DNA of 59,560 bases, from contig JBPCNZ010000151.1 of assembly GCA_051000755.1 (NCBI GenBank), positions 1-59,560 on the forward strand. Direction: 5' to 3'. Positions 1 through 8,094 of this stretch are shown here, one piece after another; the first letter of the stretch is position 1; each line of letters begins with the position of its first letter. The notes beneath the pieces are model-generated. The model was not told the origin of the DNA, did no database searches, and worked only from the letters and a program-made list of their open reading frames with translations. A program made the translations under genes and the position numbers. This DNA comes from JALZAH01 sp051000755. Lineage in GTDB: Bacteria; Actinomycetota; Acidimicrobiia; Acidimicrobiales; Palsa-688.

Positions 1-34
1 CCACCCGCCAGCCCGCCACCCGCCGCTCGGCGCC

Positions 35-1474
35 TCAGAGGTCCCCGACCGCCCGCCGGGCCCGGGCCAGTGAGGCCGGCCCCGTGGTGACAAGGGCGGC
101 CAACGAGATGGCGACGCCGCAACCGGCGGCCACCAGCCAGCCCGCGTGGCTGGCATCGGTGAATGCCCGGTGCACGGCGTTGACCACCGCCGGGTCGCGG
201 CCGGCCGCCCCCGACAGCGCCGTCGAGCCGATGGTGGCATGGGCGACCTGGCTGCGCACCCCGGCCGGCACGGACACGCCATGGAGACGGAGGGCGATCT
301 CCCGCTGGAAGCGGGAAGTGACTACGGATCCGAGGATGGCCACCCCCAGGGCGCTGCCGACCTGGCGTGCGGTCGAGGTCACGGCCGCCGCCACACCCGC
401 CTGACCGCCCGGCATCCCCGCCAGGGCGGTGTTGGTGATCGGCGGATTGACCATCCCGAACCCCAGGCCGAGGAGCACGTAGCCGATCGCCAGATACCGG
501 TAGTCGACATTCGGCGTGTCGAAGGCCAGCACGGCGGCTCCCGCGGCCAGGAACAGCCCGGCGGCCGCGAGGGGGATCCGGGTCCCCCGCCTCCCCACCA
601 GGCGGCCGGTGAGGGGGGCCACCAGGGCGATGATCACGGTGGCCGGCAGGGTGGACACCCCGGCGACGAGGGCCGAGTCGCCGCGCACCTCTTGGAGGTA
701 GAGGGTGTTGAGGAACAGGTAACCGGCCAGGATCAGAAACCCCAGCATGGCCATGATGGCCGCGCCGGACAACGGCGGGCTGCGGAAGAAGCGGAGCTCG
801 AGGAGCGGTTGGTCCCGTCGTTGCTCGACCTTCACAAACGCCACCAGGGCGGCGATCGCCACTGCGAAGCAGCCGACGATGACCGGTGACGTCCAACCGT
901 AGGTGGGCCCTTCGATGATCCCGTAGACGAGGGCGCCCAGCACCACGATGGCCAGGACCTGCCCGGGGGGGTCGAGCTTGCGGGGCCGGTCGGAGCGGGA
1001 CTCGGGCACCATGCGCCAGGTCAGCGCGGCGGCGACGGCGCAGACCGGAAGGTTGACCCAGAAGATGGAGCGGTACCCGAGGCTGTCGATGAGCACGCCG
1101 CCGAGGATGGGGCCCATCGCCGCGCTCAGGCCGAAGACCCCGCCCCACACCCCCACGGCGCCGGCCCGCTCCCGCCGGTCGGTGAAGACCGATGAGATGA
1201 TCGACAGCGAGTTCGGGTTGAGCATCGACCCGCCGACGGCCTGGAAGATGCGGGCGACCACCAGCAGAGTCAGGCTGGGAGCCAGGCTGCAGAGCAGCGA
1301 GCCGATCCCGAAGATGGTGAGGCCGACGAGGAACATCCGTCTCCGACCGAAGCGGTCCCCGAGGGACCCAGAGAGCAGCAGCAGACAGGCCAGCACCAGC
1401 AGGTAGGCGTCGATGACCCATTGCAGGCCGGACACCGACGCATGGAAGTGGTGCTGCAGGGTCGGCAGGGCCAC
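35..1474 (-). CDS. MFS drug exporter, DHA2 (14-TM, EmrB/QacA) family
   Basis: Proton-driven multidrug efflux permease of the inner membrane. Seen: many hydrophobic helices, the loop 2-3 motif SGSLGDRFGRRR, and PILGGVLIDSLGYRSIFWVN, typical of the DHA2 branch; substrate cannot be read. The GTG start used here (1474) is only the last usable codon: the frame stays open upstream and encodes the family motif LDNTIVNVALP and most of TM1 (about 1475-1546), then a Pro/Gly/Ser-rich stretch made of an 18-bp repeat. No ATG, GTG or TTG lies in frame up to the stop codon at 1676-1678, so the true start is unresolved (ATC at 1648 or CTG codons near 1510-1516 are candidates; a frameshift is possible). It follows the malic enzyme on the same strand. 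Confidence 0.88.
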   Translation of the reverse strand: MALPTLQHHFHASVSGLQWVIDAYLLVLACLLLLSGSLGDRFGRRRMFLVGLTIFGIGSLLCSLAPSLTLLVVARIFQAVGGSMLNPNSLSIISSVFTDRRERAGAVGVWGGVFGLSAAMGPILGGVLIDSLGYRSIFWVNLPVCAVAAALTWRMVPESRSDRPRKLDPPGQVLAIVVLGALVYGIIEGPTYGWTSPVIVGCFAVAIAALVAFVKVEQRRDQPLLELRFFRSPPLSGAAIMAMLGFLILAGYLFLNTLYLQEVRGDSALVAGVSTLPATVIIALVAPLTGRLVGRRGTRIPLAAAGLFLAAGAAVLAFDTPNVDYRYLAIGYVLLGLGFGMVNPPITNTALAGMPGGQAGVAAAVTSTARQVGSALGVAILGSVVTSRFQREIALRLHGVSVPAGVRSQVAHATIGSTALSGAAGRDPAVVNAVHRAFTDASHAGWLVAAGCGVAISLAALVTTGPASLARARRAVGDL

Positions 1475-1570
1475 GTTGACGATGGTGTTGTCGAGGCTGA
1501 CGATGAACAGGCTCAGGCAGCAGACGGCGAGGACGCCGAGTCGTCGGCGCCTTCCGGGCGCGTACGTCGA

Positions 1571-1620
1571 CCCCGACGGACCGGATGGCCCCGACGGACC
1601 GGATGGCCCCGACGGACCGG
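1571..1620. repeat. 18-bp tandem repeat (about 2.8 copies)
   Basis: Unit CCCCGACGGACCGGATGG at 1571-1588, 1589-1606 and a partial copy at 1607-1620. On the minus strand it is in frame with the MFS exporter and would encode a Gly-Pro-Ser tract before TM1. The unit is a multiple of three, so copy-number change would keep the frame. Confidence 0.9.
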
Positions 1621-1650
1621 AGTGATCACCCGAGCCGGTGTCAGCGATGG

Positions 1651-3057
1651 TTACGGGGGACCTCTGGTCACACCCTCAGCCAGGGCCGCGGCTGCCACCG
1701 CGGTGGCCACGCTGTCGGCCACGCCGGGCTCGAACACGCTGGGAACGACCTCCTCGGCGCCGAGCCGGCCGGACGGCACGGCGTCGGCGATGGCCTCGGC
1801 GGCGGCCAGCTTCATACCCTCGGTGATCCGGGTGGCACCAGCGTCGAGCGCCCCCCGGAAGATGCCGGGGAAGCACAGCACGTTGTTGATCTGGTTGGGG
1901 TAGTCGCTCCGTCCGGTGGCCATGACGGCGGCCACCCCCTCGGCCTCCTCGGGCAGGATCTCGGGAACCGGGTTGGACAGGGCGAACACGATCGGACCGT
2001 CGGCCATGGTCAGGAGATCTTCGCGGTGCAACAGACCAGGGGCGCTGACTCCGACGAACACGTCGGCGCCGGCCAGCAGGTCGCCGAGGGTCCCGGAACG
2101 GCCCTGCTGGTTGGCGTGGTCGGCCAACCACTGCTTGGACGGGTCGAGGTCGTCGCGGCCGCGATGGATGGCCCCTTTGCGGTCGGCGGCCACGATGTCG
2201 GTCACCCCGGCGTTCATCAGGATCTTGGTGATGGCAACCCCCGCGGCGCCGGCCCCGGAGAGGACGACACGCAGGTTGCCCATGCGCTTGTTGTTCAGCT
2301 TCAAGGCGTTGCGCAGAGCGGCCAGCACCACAACGGCGGTGCCATGCTGATCGTCGTGGAAGACCGGGATATCGAGCAACTCGATCAGGCGTTGCTCGAT
2401 CTCGAAACAGTGCGGAGCGGCGATGTCCTCGAGGTTGATGCCCCCGAACATCGGCTCCATGCGTTGCACGGTCTCGATCAGTTCGTCGGGACTCGACACC
2501 CGCAGGCAGACCGGCACGGCGTCGACACCGGCGAAGGACTTGAACAACACGGCCTTGCCTTCCATGACGGGCAGGGCCGCCTCCGGACCGATGTTGCCGA
2601 GACCCAGCACGGCCGTGCCGTCGGTGACGACCGCCACGGTGTTGGCCTTCATGGTGTAGCGATGCACCAGGGTCGGAGTGGCGGCGATCGCCGTGCAGAC
2701 CCGGGCCACGCCGGGCGTGTAGGCCATGGCCAGGTCGTCCCGATCGGCCAGAGGGGAACGTCCCTCGATGGAGAGCTTCCCCCGTTCGTGCAGGCCGAAG
2801 GTACGGTCCTCTACCTCGAGCACCTGGACGCCATCGACGCCCCGGGTGGCCTCCACGACCTCATCCATGTGTCCTTCGGAGGGGCAGAAGACGACAACGT
2901 CACGCGTGACGGTCGCCCCGTCCGTGGCCACGATCTCGATGCCCACCATGCTCCCGCCGGCGGCGCCAACGGCGGTGGCGAGGAGCCCGAGGATGCCCGG
3001 ACGGTTACGGAGTTGAACCCGGACGCGGACCGAGAAAGCGGCGAGTGGCGTGGCCAT
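1651..3057 (-). CDS. NAD(P)-dependent malic enzyme with N-terminal ACT domain
   Basis: Oxidatively decarboxylates malate to pyruvate in the cytosol. Start chosen at ATG 3057 (MATPLAAFSVRVRVQLRNRP), giving 468 residues; sequence further upstream is low-complexity. Residues about 8-85 form an ACT regulatory domain (RNRPGILGLLATAVG), followed by the malic N domain (YTPGVARVC, FDDQHGTA-like VFHDDQHGTA with metal-binding Asp residues) and the NAD-binding domain (GAGAAGVAI, ALSNPVPEI, NNVLCFPG). Length fits prokaryotic short malic enzymes plus ACT, implying amino-acid or effector control. The stop TAA (1651-1653) lies just before the MFS gene on the same strand, so co-transcription is possible. Confidence 0.95.
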   Translation of the reverse strand: MATPLAAFSVRVRVQLRNRPGILGLLATAVGAAGGSMVGIEIVATDGATVTRDVVVFCPSEGHMDEVVEATRGVDGVQVLEVEDRTFGLHERGKLSIEGRSPLADRDDLAMAYTPGVARVCTAIAATPTLVHRYTMKANTVAVVTDGTAVLGLGNIGPEAALPVMEGKAVLFKSFAGVDAVPVCLRVSSPDELIETVQRMEPMFGGINLEDIAAPHCFEIEQRLIELLDIPVFHDDQHGTAVVVLAALRNALKLNNKRMGNLRVVLSGAGAAGVAITKILMNAGVTDIVAADRKGAIHRGRDDLDPSKQWLADHANQQGRSGTLGDLLAGADVFVGVSAPGLLHREDLLTMADGPIVFALSNPVPEILPEEAEGVAAVMATGRSDYPNQINNVLCFPGIFRGALDAGATRITEGMKLAAAEAIADAVPSGRLGAEEVVPSVFEPGVADSVATAVAAAALAEGVTRGPP

Positions 3058-3272
3058 TGCCAGAGCGTACCGACCCCGGAGCGGTCCCTTCGGGCGCACC
3101 GCTCGGACGGGATCCTTGCCGATGTGGCACCAGGCACATACGGTGGTGGGCAAGAGGGGGCGTTCGGGTCGAGGTTGGCCGGGTCTCGGGGGGGACGAAC
3201 GGCCACCTCGATCCGAACGGCTTCCCCGCCCCAGGGTCAGGCCGCCCATGAGGGTCAGGCCGCTCACGAGGG

Positions 3273-3818
3273 TCAGAAATCGTCAGCGATGATGCGCTCG
3301 AAGATCGGTAAGGCCCGGTTGACGATCTCCCGCTCCTCGTCGCTCAGGCCCTGCAACCGCTCGGCCAGATAGGCGTCACGCCGGCTGCGGGTCTCAGCGA
3401 TGAGCGCCTCGCCGGTCGGGGTTATCTCCAGCCGGGACACCCGCCGATCCGTCGAATCGTGGCGCCGGCGAACAAAACCCTGCTCCTCGAGCCTGGCCAC
3501 GATCCGTGTCATGGACGGCGGCGCAATCCGCTCCGTGGCGGCCAGTTCCCCCAGTGACGCGGCACCAGCCCGGTAGATCGAAGCCAGGGCGGACATCTGT
3601 GACGCGGTGACCTCCCCCACCGACTCCTGGCGAAGCCTGCGGGACATGCGCAGGATGACCAGGCGGAGATGGCTGGACAACGAGGGAGCCTCGTCGAGGT
3701 CCGGGCTGCTGTCGAGGTCCGGGCTGCGGTCGAGGACTGGGCTGCTGTCGAGGACTGGGCTGCTGTCGAGGACTGGGCTGCGGCGGCCTCCGGTGCTCGG
3801 CGCCGGCGTGACGTCCAT
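3273..3818 (-). CDS. MarR-family transcriptional regulator with repetitive N-terminus
   Basis: Winged-helix DNA-binding repressor of about 181 residues, start ATG 3818 (MDVTPAPSTGG). The body carries the MarR fold: LRLVILRMSRRLRQ helix, recognition region ERIAPPSMTRIVARLEEQG, and the wing STDRRVSRLEITPTGEA. Before the fold, five 18-bp repeats encode a Ser-Pro-Val/Asp-Leu-Asp tail of about 30 residues, probably disordered. Target unknown: neighbours are malic enzyme on the same strand (215 bp downstream) and a divergent small Cys protein; the MFS exporter beyond is a plausible target by family habit only. Confidence 0.92.
   Translation of the reverse strand: MDVTPAPSTGGRRSPVLDSSPVLDSSPVLDRSPDLDSSPDLDEAPSLSSHLRLVILRMSRRLRQESVGEVTASQMSALASIYRAGAASLGELAATERIAPPSMTRIVARLEEQGFVRRRHDSTDRRVSRLEITPTGEALIAETRSRRDAYLAERLQGLSDEEREIVNRALPIFERIIADDF
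3693..3782. repeat. 18-bp tandem repeat, five copies, inside the MarR gene
   Basis: Units begin at 3693, 3711, 3729, 3747 and 3765. The first two read GTCGAGGTCCGGGCTGC plus T or G, the last three GTCGAGGACTGGGCTGC plus T or G. In frame on the minus strand they encode SSPVLD/SSPDLD blocks. Unit length is a multiple of three. Confidence 0.95.
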
Positions 3819-3902
3819 CCCTGGATGATAGCCGACCCTTAGCGAGGCGAAGCATCGCCGCGGGTCCGGCGTGCATCCCCCATCGGGGCAGGCCGTGTCA
3901 GG

Positions 3903-4286
3903 ATGATCGCCGTGGCCATGCGTGAAGACTGCCGGCATTTTCAGAGCCGGACCTATGACACTGGTGAAGTCGCCCGCTTCTGCGTGCTCAACCTGGCTCC
4001 CGAGGCTCCGTGGCGCTGCCCGCAGGGCTGCAGCAGCTACCAGCGCGACATCATCGACGCCACCTTCGTCACGGGTTCCCTGGTCCGCCCCCCGGTGGAG
4101 GCCGAACCTGACGAGACCCCCGATGACATCGCCTCCATCCTCGACAGCGCCGATGCCATCGTCACGGCCGCCGGTCCCGACATCGTGAACCAGATCGATG
4201 CCGAGCGGGCCAGCCGCCGGTGGTGGCAGGTCTGGAAGCGCCGAGGCGACGGCGACGGTGGTGGCTTCCACCTGAGCAACCGCTGA
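3903..4286 (+). CDS. Conserved small four-cysteine protein of unknown function
   Basis: 127 residues, not assigned to a named family. Visible: Cys10 followed by His12 (CRHFQSRTY), Cys27 (ARFCVLNLAP) and a CPQGC pair (Cys39, Cys43) in the first 45 residues, an arrangement suited to binding zinc or iron; the rest is acidic and ends in a basic, Trp-rich helix (RRWWQVWKRR). Possible starts: ATG 3903, GTG 3912 (better spaced from AGGAT) or ATG 3918; all keep the cysteines. The stop is 5 bp before the GTG of the Asp-box lipoprotein, so the two are probably translated together. No signal peptide. Confidence 0.75.
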   Translation: MIAVAMREDCRHFQSRTYDTGEVARFCVLNLAPEAPWRCPQGCSSYQRDIIDATFVTGSLVRPPVEAEPDETPDDIASILDSADAIVTAAGPDIVNQIDAERASRRWWQVWKRRGDGDGGGFHLSNR

Positions 4287-4291
4287 ACTGC

Positions 4292-6796
4292 GTGGTCACC
4301 TGCGCGCCCCGCGCCACCGGTCGCCGTCGGGCCCTGGGAGGGCTCCTCGTCGCCGTCGCTCTGGGAGTGGGGGCCTGTGGGTCGAGCGGCGCCTCGCCGA
4401 CCCGTCGGAGCCAACCATCGGCGACCTCGCCCCCCTCGTCCGCCACCCCCTCGACGCCAAACTCGTCGTCGCCCTACCGCTGGGCCCAGGACAGCGCCGC
4501 CAGCCTCGACATCGGCGGCGGGCCGACCACGTCCCTGGCTGATGTCGTGGCGCCCAACGCCGGTTCGCCGTGGCAGATCGCCGGCACCAGGACCAACCCT
4601 GACGGCACCACCACGGCAACCGTGTGGGCGTCCCCCGACGCCATCACCTGGACCGCCACCCCCCTGACCCTGCCGGGCACCAACAGCCAGGCTCGGGCCG
4701 CGACGACGGCGGGAACCAAGACCGTGATCGTTGGCTCGTCGGGCACCGCCAAGGATCAACGGGCCGCGGTGTGGGAGTCGCCAACGCCCGGGGCGGCGTT
4801 CCGCCAGGTCGACGCCCCGGGGGTCTTCGGCGGTCCCAGCTCGACGTCGGGCAGCGACAGCGACGCCACGGGAGCCACCGGCGGAGGAAGCGCCGCCATG
4901 GACCTGGTCGCCGCCGGCGGCCTCGGGGTCTTCGCATCGGGCACGGCGGGCGGCCAGGACGCCGTGTGGTACTCGACCGACGGTCTCCACTGGAGCAGGC
5001 TCAAGGGGGCGGAGCAGGTCATCAACGGGGCCACCACCCCGCGCATCAACGCCCTCTTGGTTGCATCCAACGGCGTGTACGCGGCGGGCTCGGTGGCTGA
5101 CGGATCCGCCACCGACGCCTCGGTGTGGAGCTCCACGGACGGCATCACCTGGGAGCAGGTCCGCACGGCCCAGGACAGCTTCACCGGAGACGGGAACCAC
5201 ACCATCAACGGTCTGGCCAGCCTCGGGACCGGGCTGGTGGCCGTCGGCGCCGTTCGGTCCGGCCAGGCGTGGTCACCGGCGTCGTGGATCTCCCCCGACG
5301 GTCACAGTTGGAGCGAGGCGTCCCAGTCGTTTCCTCTCGGCGCCGGACCTCGTTCGGACAGCAGCGGCACCGAGGTGAACGGGGTGGCCTCAGCCACGAC
5401 GGACACTGGCCGGACCGTGTCGTCGGGGCACCTGGCCGCCGTCGGTGGGAGTCCATCGGCCCAGCGGCTGTGGGCGTCTCGCGACGGTACCTCGTGGAGC
5501 GAGGTCGCCCTTCCCCCCAACGCCGCCAGTGCCGCCGACTGGCGGGCCGGGCAGGTAGCCACCGATGGGTCGACCACCATCGTTGTCGACAATTCGACCG
5601 GTTCGCCCCGGGTGCTCGTCGATCGCCCCCAGGGTTGGACCGAGGTCTCGGCCGACCCGGCGATGTTCGGGCCTCCCCGCTCGACCGCCACCCCGGCGCG
5701 CCTGCTCACCGAGGGAACGACGATGGTCCTGTTCGTTCGCGTCGATCAGCCGGGCCAGGTCCTGGGGACCGAGACCACATCTGCAGCGGTGTTGACCTCG
5801 CCGGACGGCACCAACTGGACGGCGGCAGATCCCGCACCCTTCGCCGGTCATTCCCTGGGTGACGCCACCACCCTGGCCAACGGGCTGGTCGCCGTGGGCC
5901 ACACCTCGGCGCTGACGTCCACCCTGGCCGCCGGCCCGACCGGTGCCAGCGCCTGGTTCTCCCCCGACGCCAGGACCTGGATGCTGAGCCCGGAACCGCC
6001 GACCACCTTCGGCGGCGCACCGCAGGGCGCAGCTCGCGCCGACGCCGTGACCCGGCTGGGGTCGATGGTGGTAGCCGTCGGCCGCCAGGCGGCGGGTCCC
6101 GGAGCGCCGGACGATCAGGCTGTGGCGTGGACCAGCGCCGACGGTCACGTGTGGTCCCCGCCCAGCACGCTCGACGGCACTGCCGGCCTGGGCATCGAAG
6201 ATCCCGAGGGCGTGTGCGCCGGACCGCAATCGGTCGTCGCCGTCGGCGGCGGAGTGACGTCGGGACCGGGCAGCCAGGCCCTGGCCTGGTCCTCGAATGA
6301 CGGCGTGCACTGGCAGGCGGGCACGGTGAGCCCCACGCCCGTCCCGTTGGTCACCGAGACGATGCAGAGCTGCATCACCACCGGCAACGGCTACATCGCC
6401 TTCGGATCGACCCAGAGTCCCGGTGGCACCGTCGACGCCGCGGTGTGGTACTCCAACAACGGCACACAGTGGACCCGCCAGACGGTGGCTGCCTTTAGCG
6501 GTTTCGGTCTCGGTCCCATCAAGGATCTTGCCGTCGGAGGCACGACCTGGCTGGCCGTGAGCGGCAGCGGCCACCTGACCACGGCGTCGGGTGGCAACCT
6601 CGGCATCTGGCGGACCGGCGACGCCGGGTCGTCGTGGCAGCGCATCGACACAACAGGGGCTCCGTGGACGGCCAGCCAGACGGCCTCGGTCGACCGGGTC
6701 GCCCTGGACGGATCCAACGCCGTGGTGGCCGGCCAGATCGACGGCCGGCTCACGGTGTGGCTGGGGACGGCCTCGACACCGCCCAGCCCCGGTTGA
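4292..6796 (+). CDS. Secreted lipoprotein with Asp-box (sialidase/BNR-like) repeats
   Basis: About 834 residues, GTG start at 4292 right after the preceding stop. Signal peptide GRRRALGGLLVAVALGVGAC ends in a lipobox, so the protein should be lipid-anchored outside the membrane. After a Ser/Pro/Thr linker, the body repeats a hydrophobic-strand pattern ending in Asp-box-like turns: STDGLHW, STDGITW, SPDGHSW, SRDGTSW, SPDGTNW, SADGHVW, SNDGVHW, SNNGTQW. Such repeats are the turns of beta-propellers in sialidases and Vps10-type proteins. None of the arginine triad of true sialidases could be placed, so an adhesive or binding role is as likely as glycosidase activity. Function unknown. Confidence 0.85.
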   Translation: MVTCAPRATGRRRALGGLLVAVALGVGACGSSGASPTRRSQPSATSPPSSATPSTPNSSSPYRWAQDSAASLDIGGGPTTSLADVVAPNAGSPWQIAGTRTNPDGTTTATVWASPDAITWTATPLTLPGTNSQARAATTAGTKTVIVGSSGTAKDQRAAVWESPTPGAAFRQVDAPGVFGGPSSTSGSDSDATGATGGGSAAMDLVAAGGLGVFASGTAGGQDAVWYSTDGLHWSRLKGAEQVINGATTPRINALLVASNGVYAAGSVADGSATDASVWSSTDGITWEQVRTAQDSFTGDGNHTINGLASLGTGLVAVGAVRSGQAWSPASWISPDGHSWSEASQSFPLGAGPRSDSSGTEVNGVASATTDTGRTVSSGHLAAVGGSPSAQRLWASRDGTSWSEVALPPNAASAADWRAGQVATDGSTTIVVDNSTGSPRVLVDRPQGWTEVSADPAMFGPPRSTATPARLLTEGTTMVLFVRVDQPGQVLGTETTSAAVLTSPDGTNWTAADPAPFAGHSLGDATTLANGLVAVGHTSALTSTLAAGPTGASAWFSPDARTWMLSPEPPTTFGGAPQGAARADAVTRLGSMVVAVGRQAAGPGAPDDQAVAWTSADGHVWSPPSTLDGTAGLGIEDPEGVCAGPQSVVAVGGGVTSGPGSQALAWSSNDGVHWQAGTVSPTPVPLVTETMQSCITTGNGYIAFGSTQSPGGTVDAAVWYSNNGTQWTRQTVAAFSGFGLGPIKDLAVGGTTWLAVSGSGHLTTASGGNLGIWRTGDAGSSWQRIDTTGAPWTASQTASVDRVALDGSNAVVAGQIDGRLTVWLGTASTPPSPG

Positions 6797-6805
6797 CCGG
6801 GGCCC

Positions 6806-7441
6806 TCAGCGATCGACGAGGACGGCTCCAACCCTCTCGTCGGCGTTGGGCACCGGGGTGGCATAGCCGTCCGAACTGGTGGCCAGGTCCAGGTCGATGC
6901 CCGGTTCGGGACCAGAGGTGAACACCGTCTCGCACGGGACCAGCATCGGGACGTCGGTGCGGTAGTAGGTCATGGTCGACAGCGGCGGCGAGTAGGCGTG
7001 CACGCTGGTGGCCACGCCCGGTCCCGCGTTGCCCAGATTATGGGCGTAATCGGGGCCGAACCAGCAGGCCCGATCCTGCACATGATCGCGACGGCGGCCT
7101 CCGGCCCAGTGCTCGACGGATCCGTACCGTTCGGTCAGCGTTCCCTCGGTGACCACGAAGGCCCCCGAGGAGCCGCCATGGTCGTGGACTCGGGTGTCCT
7201 GGCCGGGCTGCCACCCGAGCAACCACACCTCGACGCTGCGCGACCAGTGGAGCCGGATGTACCAACGGTGATCGAAGTCGTGGCGCACGACCGGGCGCCA
7301 CAGGGTGTCCTGGCGGCCGATCCGGGTGACCAGGGCGGCGAGCTGCCGGCGAGTGAGGCGGGCCTCCCCGAAGGCCAGCTCATCAACGACGGCGGTGACG
7401 GATGGGGGGCATGTGGTGCTCAAGACCCTCACGGGGCACAT
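6806..7441 (-). CDS. Cysteine dioxygenase-family cupin
   Basis: Non-haem iron enzyme expected to oxidise L-cysteine (or a related thiol) to the sulfinic acid. Up to 211 residues. Motifs: first cupin motif TRVHDHGGSSGAFVVTEG with the two iron histidines and the Glu-containing strand, then YAHNLGN supplying the third histidine. ATG 7441 has GGAG directly against it, so GTG 7432 (nine bases after GGAG) may be the real start; alternatively a CATAAT box seven bases upstream of the ATG suggests a leaderless message. It converges with the Asp-box lipoprotein (9 bp apart). Thiol dioxygenases differ in substrate, so cysteine is inferred. Confidence 0.88.
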   Translation of the reverse strand: MCPVRVLSTTCPPSVTAVVDELAFGEARLTRRQLAALVTRIGRQDTLWRPVVRHDFDHRWYIRLHWSRSVEVWLLGWQPGQDTRVHDHGGSSGAFVVTEGTLTERYGSVEHWAGGRRRDHVQDRACWFGPDYAHNLGNAGPGVATSVHAYSPPLSTMTYYRTDVPMLVPCETVFTSGPEPGIDLDLATSSDGYATPVPNADERVGAVLVDR

Positions 7442-7669
7442 CTCCTGTATTATGGAGAAGGTCCCGCAGCATCATCACCGCATGCAGTGGTCAAGGCATG
7501 TAGAGATCAAGCCAGACGCGACCTTCTCGGCTTGTTCACCATCTGCTCGACCGCGTTGCCACGGCCTCACCGACGGAAAACCGGCGTCTGCCCGAACCAC
7601 GTGTCCCCGACGAGAGAACTCTTGACTCGGCGAGACCTATTCTACCACCAGTTGGGGGGGTCCCCGCCG
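7442..7669. other. Gene-free stretch between cdo and the MpsC-like gene
   Basis: 228 bp holding the divergent upstream regions of both genes. On the minus strand a CATAAT box lies seven bases before ATG 7441. On the plus strand a TTGACT (7622-7627) precedes the MpsC-like gene without a convincing -10. No RNA gene seen. Confidence 0.4.
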
Positions 7670-8035
7670 ATGGAGATCACTAAGGAACAGCGGGCCGCCG
7701 TCGCCGAGGTCATCACCAAGCTCGAACGCGACTTCTACGGCCGGGGCCCCACCTCGGTGCGGGTGTCGGTGAGCACGGGCGACCCGGAGTTGATCACCGC
7801 GCTGTCCACCGACCGCCTCACGATCATGGACCGGACCCTGGTCAACCGGGGCATGGTGACCGAGGTGATCGCCCACCATCAAGCGGTGCACCAGGCCACA
7901 TCCGCCGAGTTCTGTGACGGCGTGGCCCAGATCGTCGGCCGCCAACCGTCCTCCTACCTGGCCCAGCTGGACCCGGCCACCGGCTATGCGGTGCGGGTCT
8001 TCGTCTTCGCCGACGCCGACAACGACGAGGACTGA
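7670..8035 (+). CDS. MpsC-like (DUF2294) small protein
   Basis: 121 residues from ATG 7670, after a G-rich ribosome site (GTTGGGGGGG). The sequence EITKEQRAAVAEVITKLERD, then RDFYGRGPTSVRVSVS, DRLTIMDRTLVNRGM and a C-terminal half ending in an acidic tail matches the DUF2294/MpsC family, described as a soluble partner of an unusual Na+-translocating membrane system in Bacillus. Its partners are not visible here; it stands alone in front of the convergent ABC exporter. Role in this organism unknown. Confidence 0.75.
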   Translation: MEITKEQRAAVAEVITKLERDFYGRGPTSVRVSVSTGDPELITALSTDRLTIMDRTLVNRGMVTEVIAHHQAVHQATSAEFCDGVAQIVGRQPSSYLAQLDPATGYAVRVFVFADADNDED

Positions 8036-8094
8036 CCCCCGCCGACGGCGGCCGAGCGCCCAGCCGCCCCCGGCGGCCCCCGACAGCCGAGCCC

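Noticed and set aside
3693..3782. Possible iteron or origin-type repeats
   Set aside because: The 18-bp units are in frame in the MarR gene and no replication gene is nearby.
4292..6796. Calling the Asp-box lipoprotein a sialidase
   Set aside because: Asp boxes are present but the catalytic Arg triad, Tyr/Glu pair and FRIP motif of sialidases were not found.
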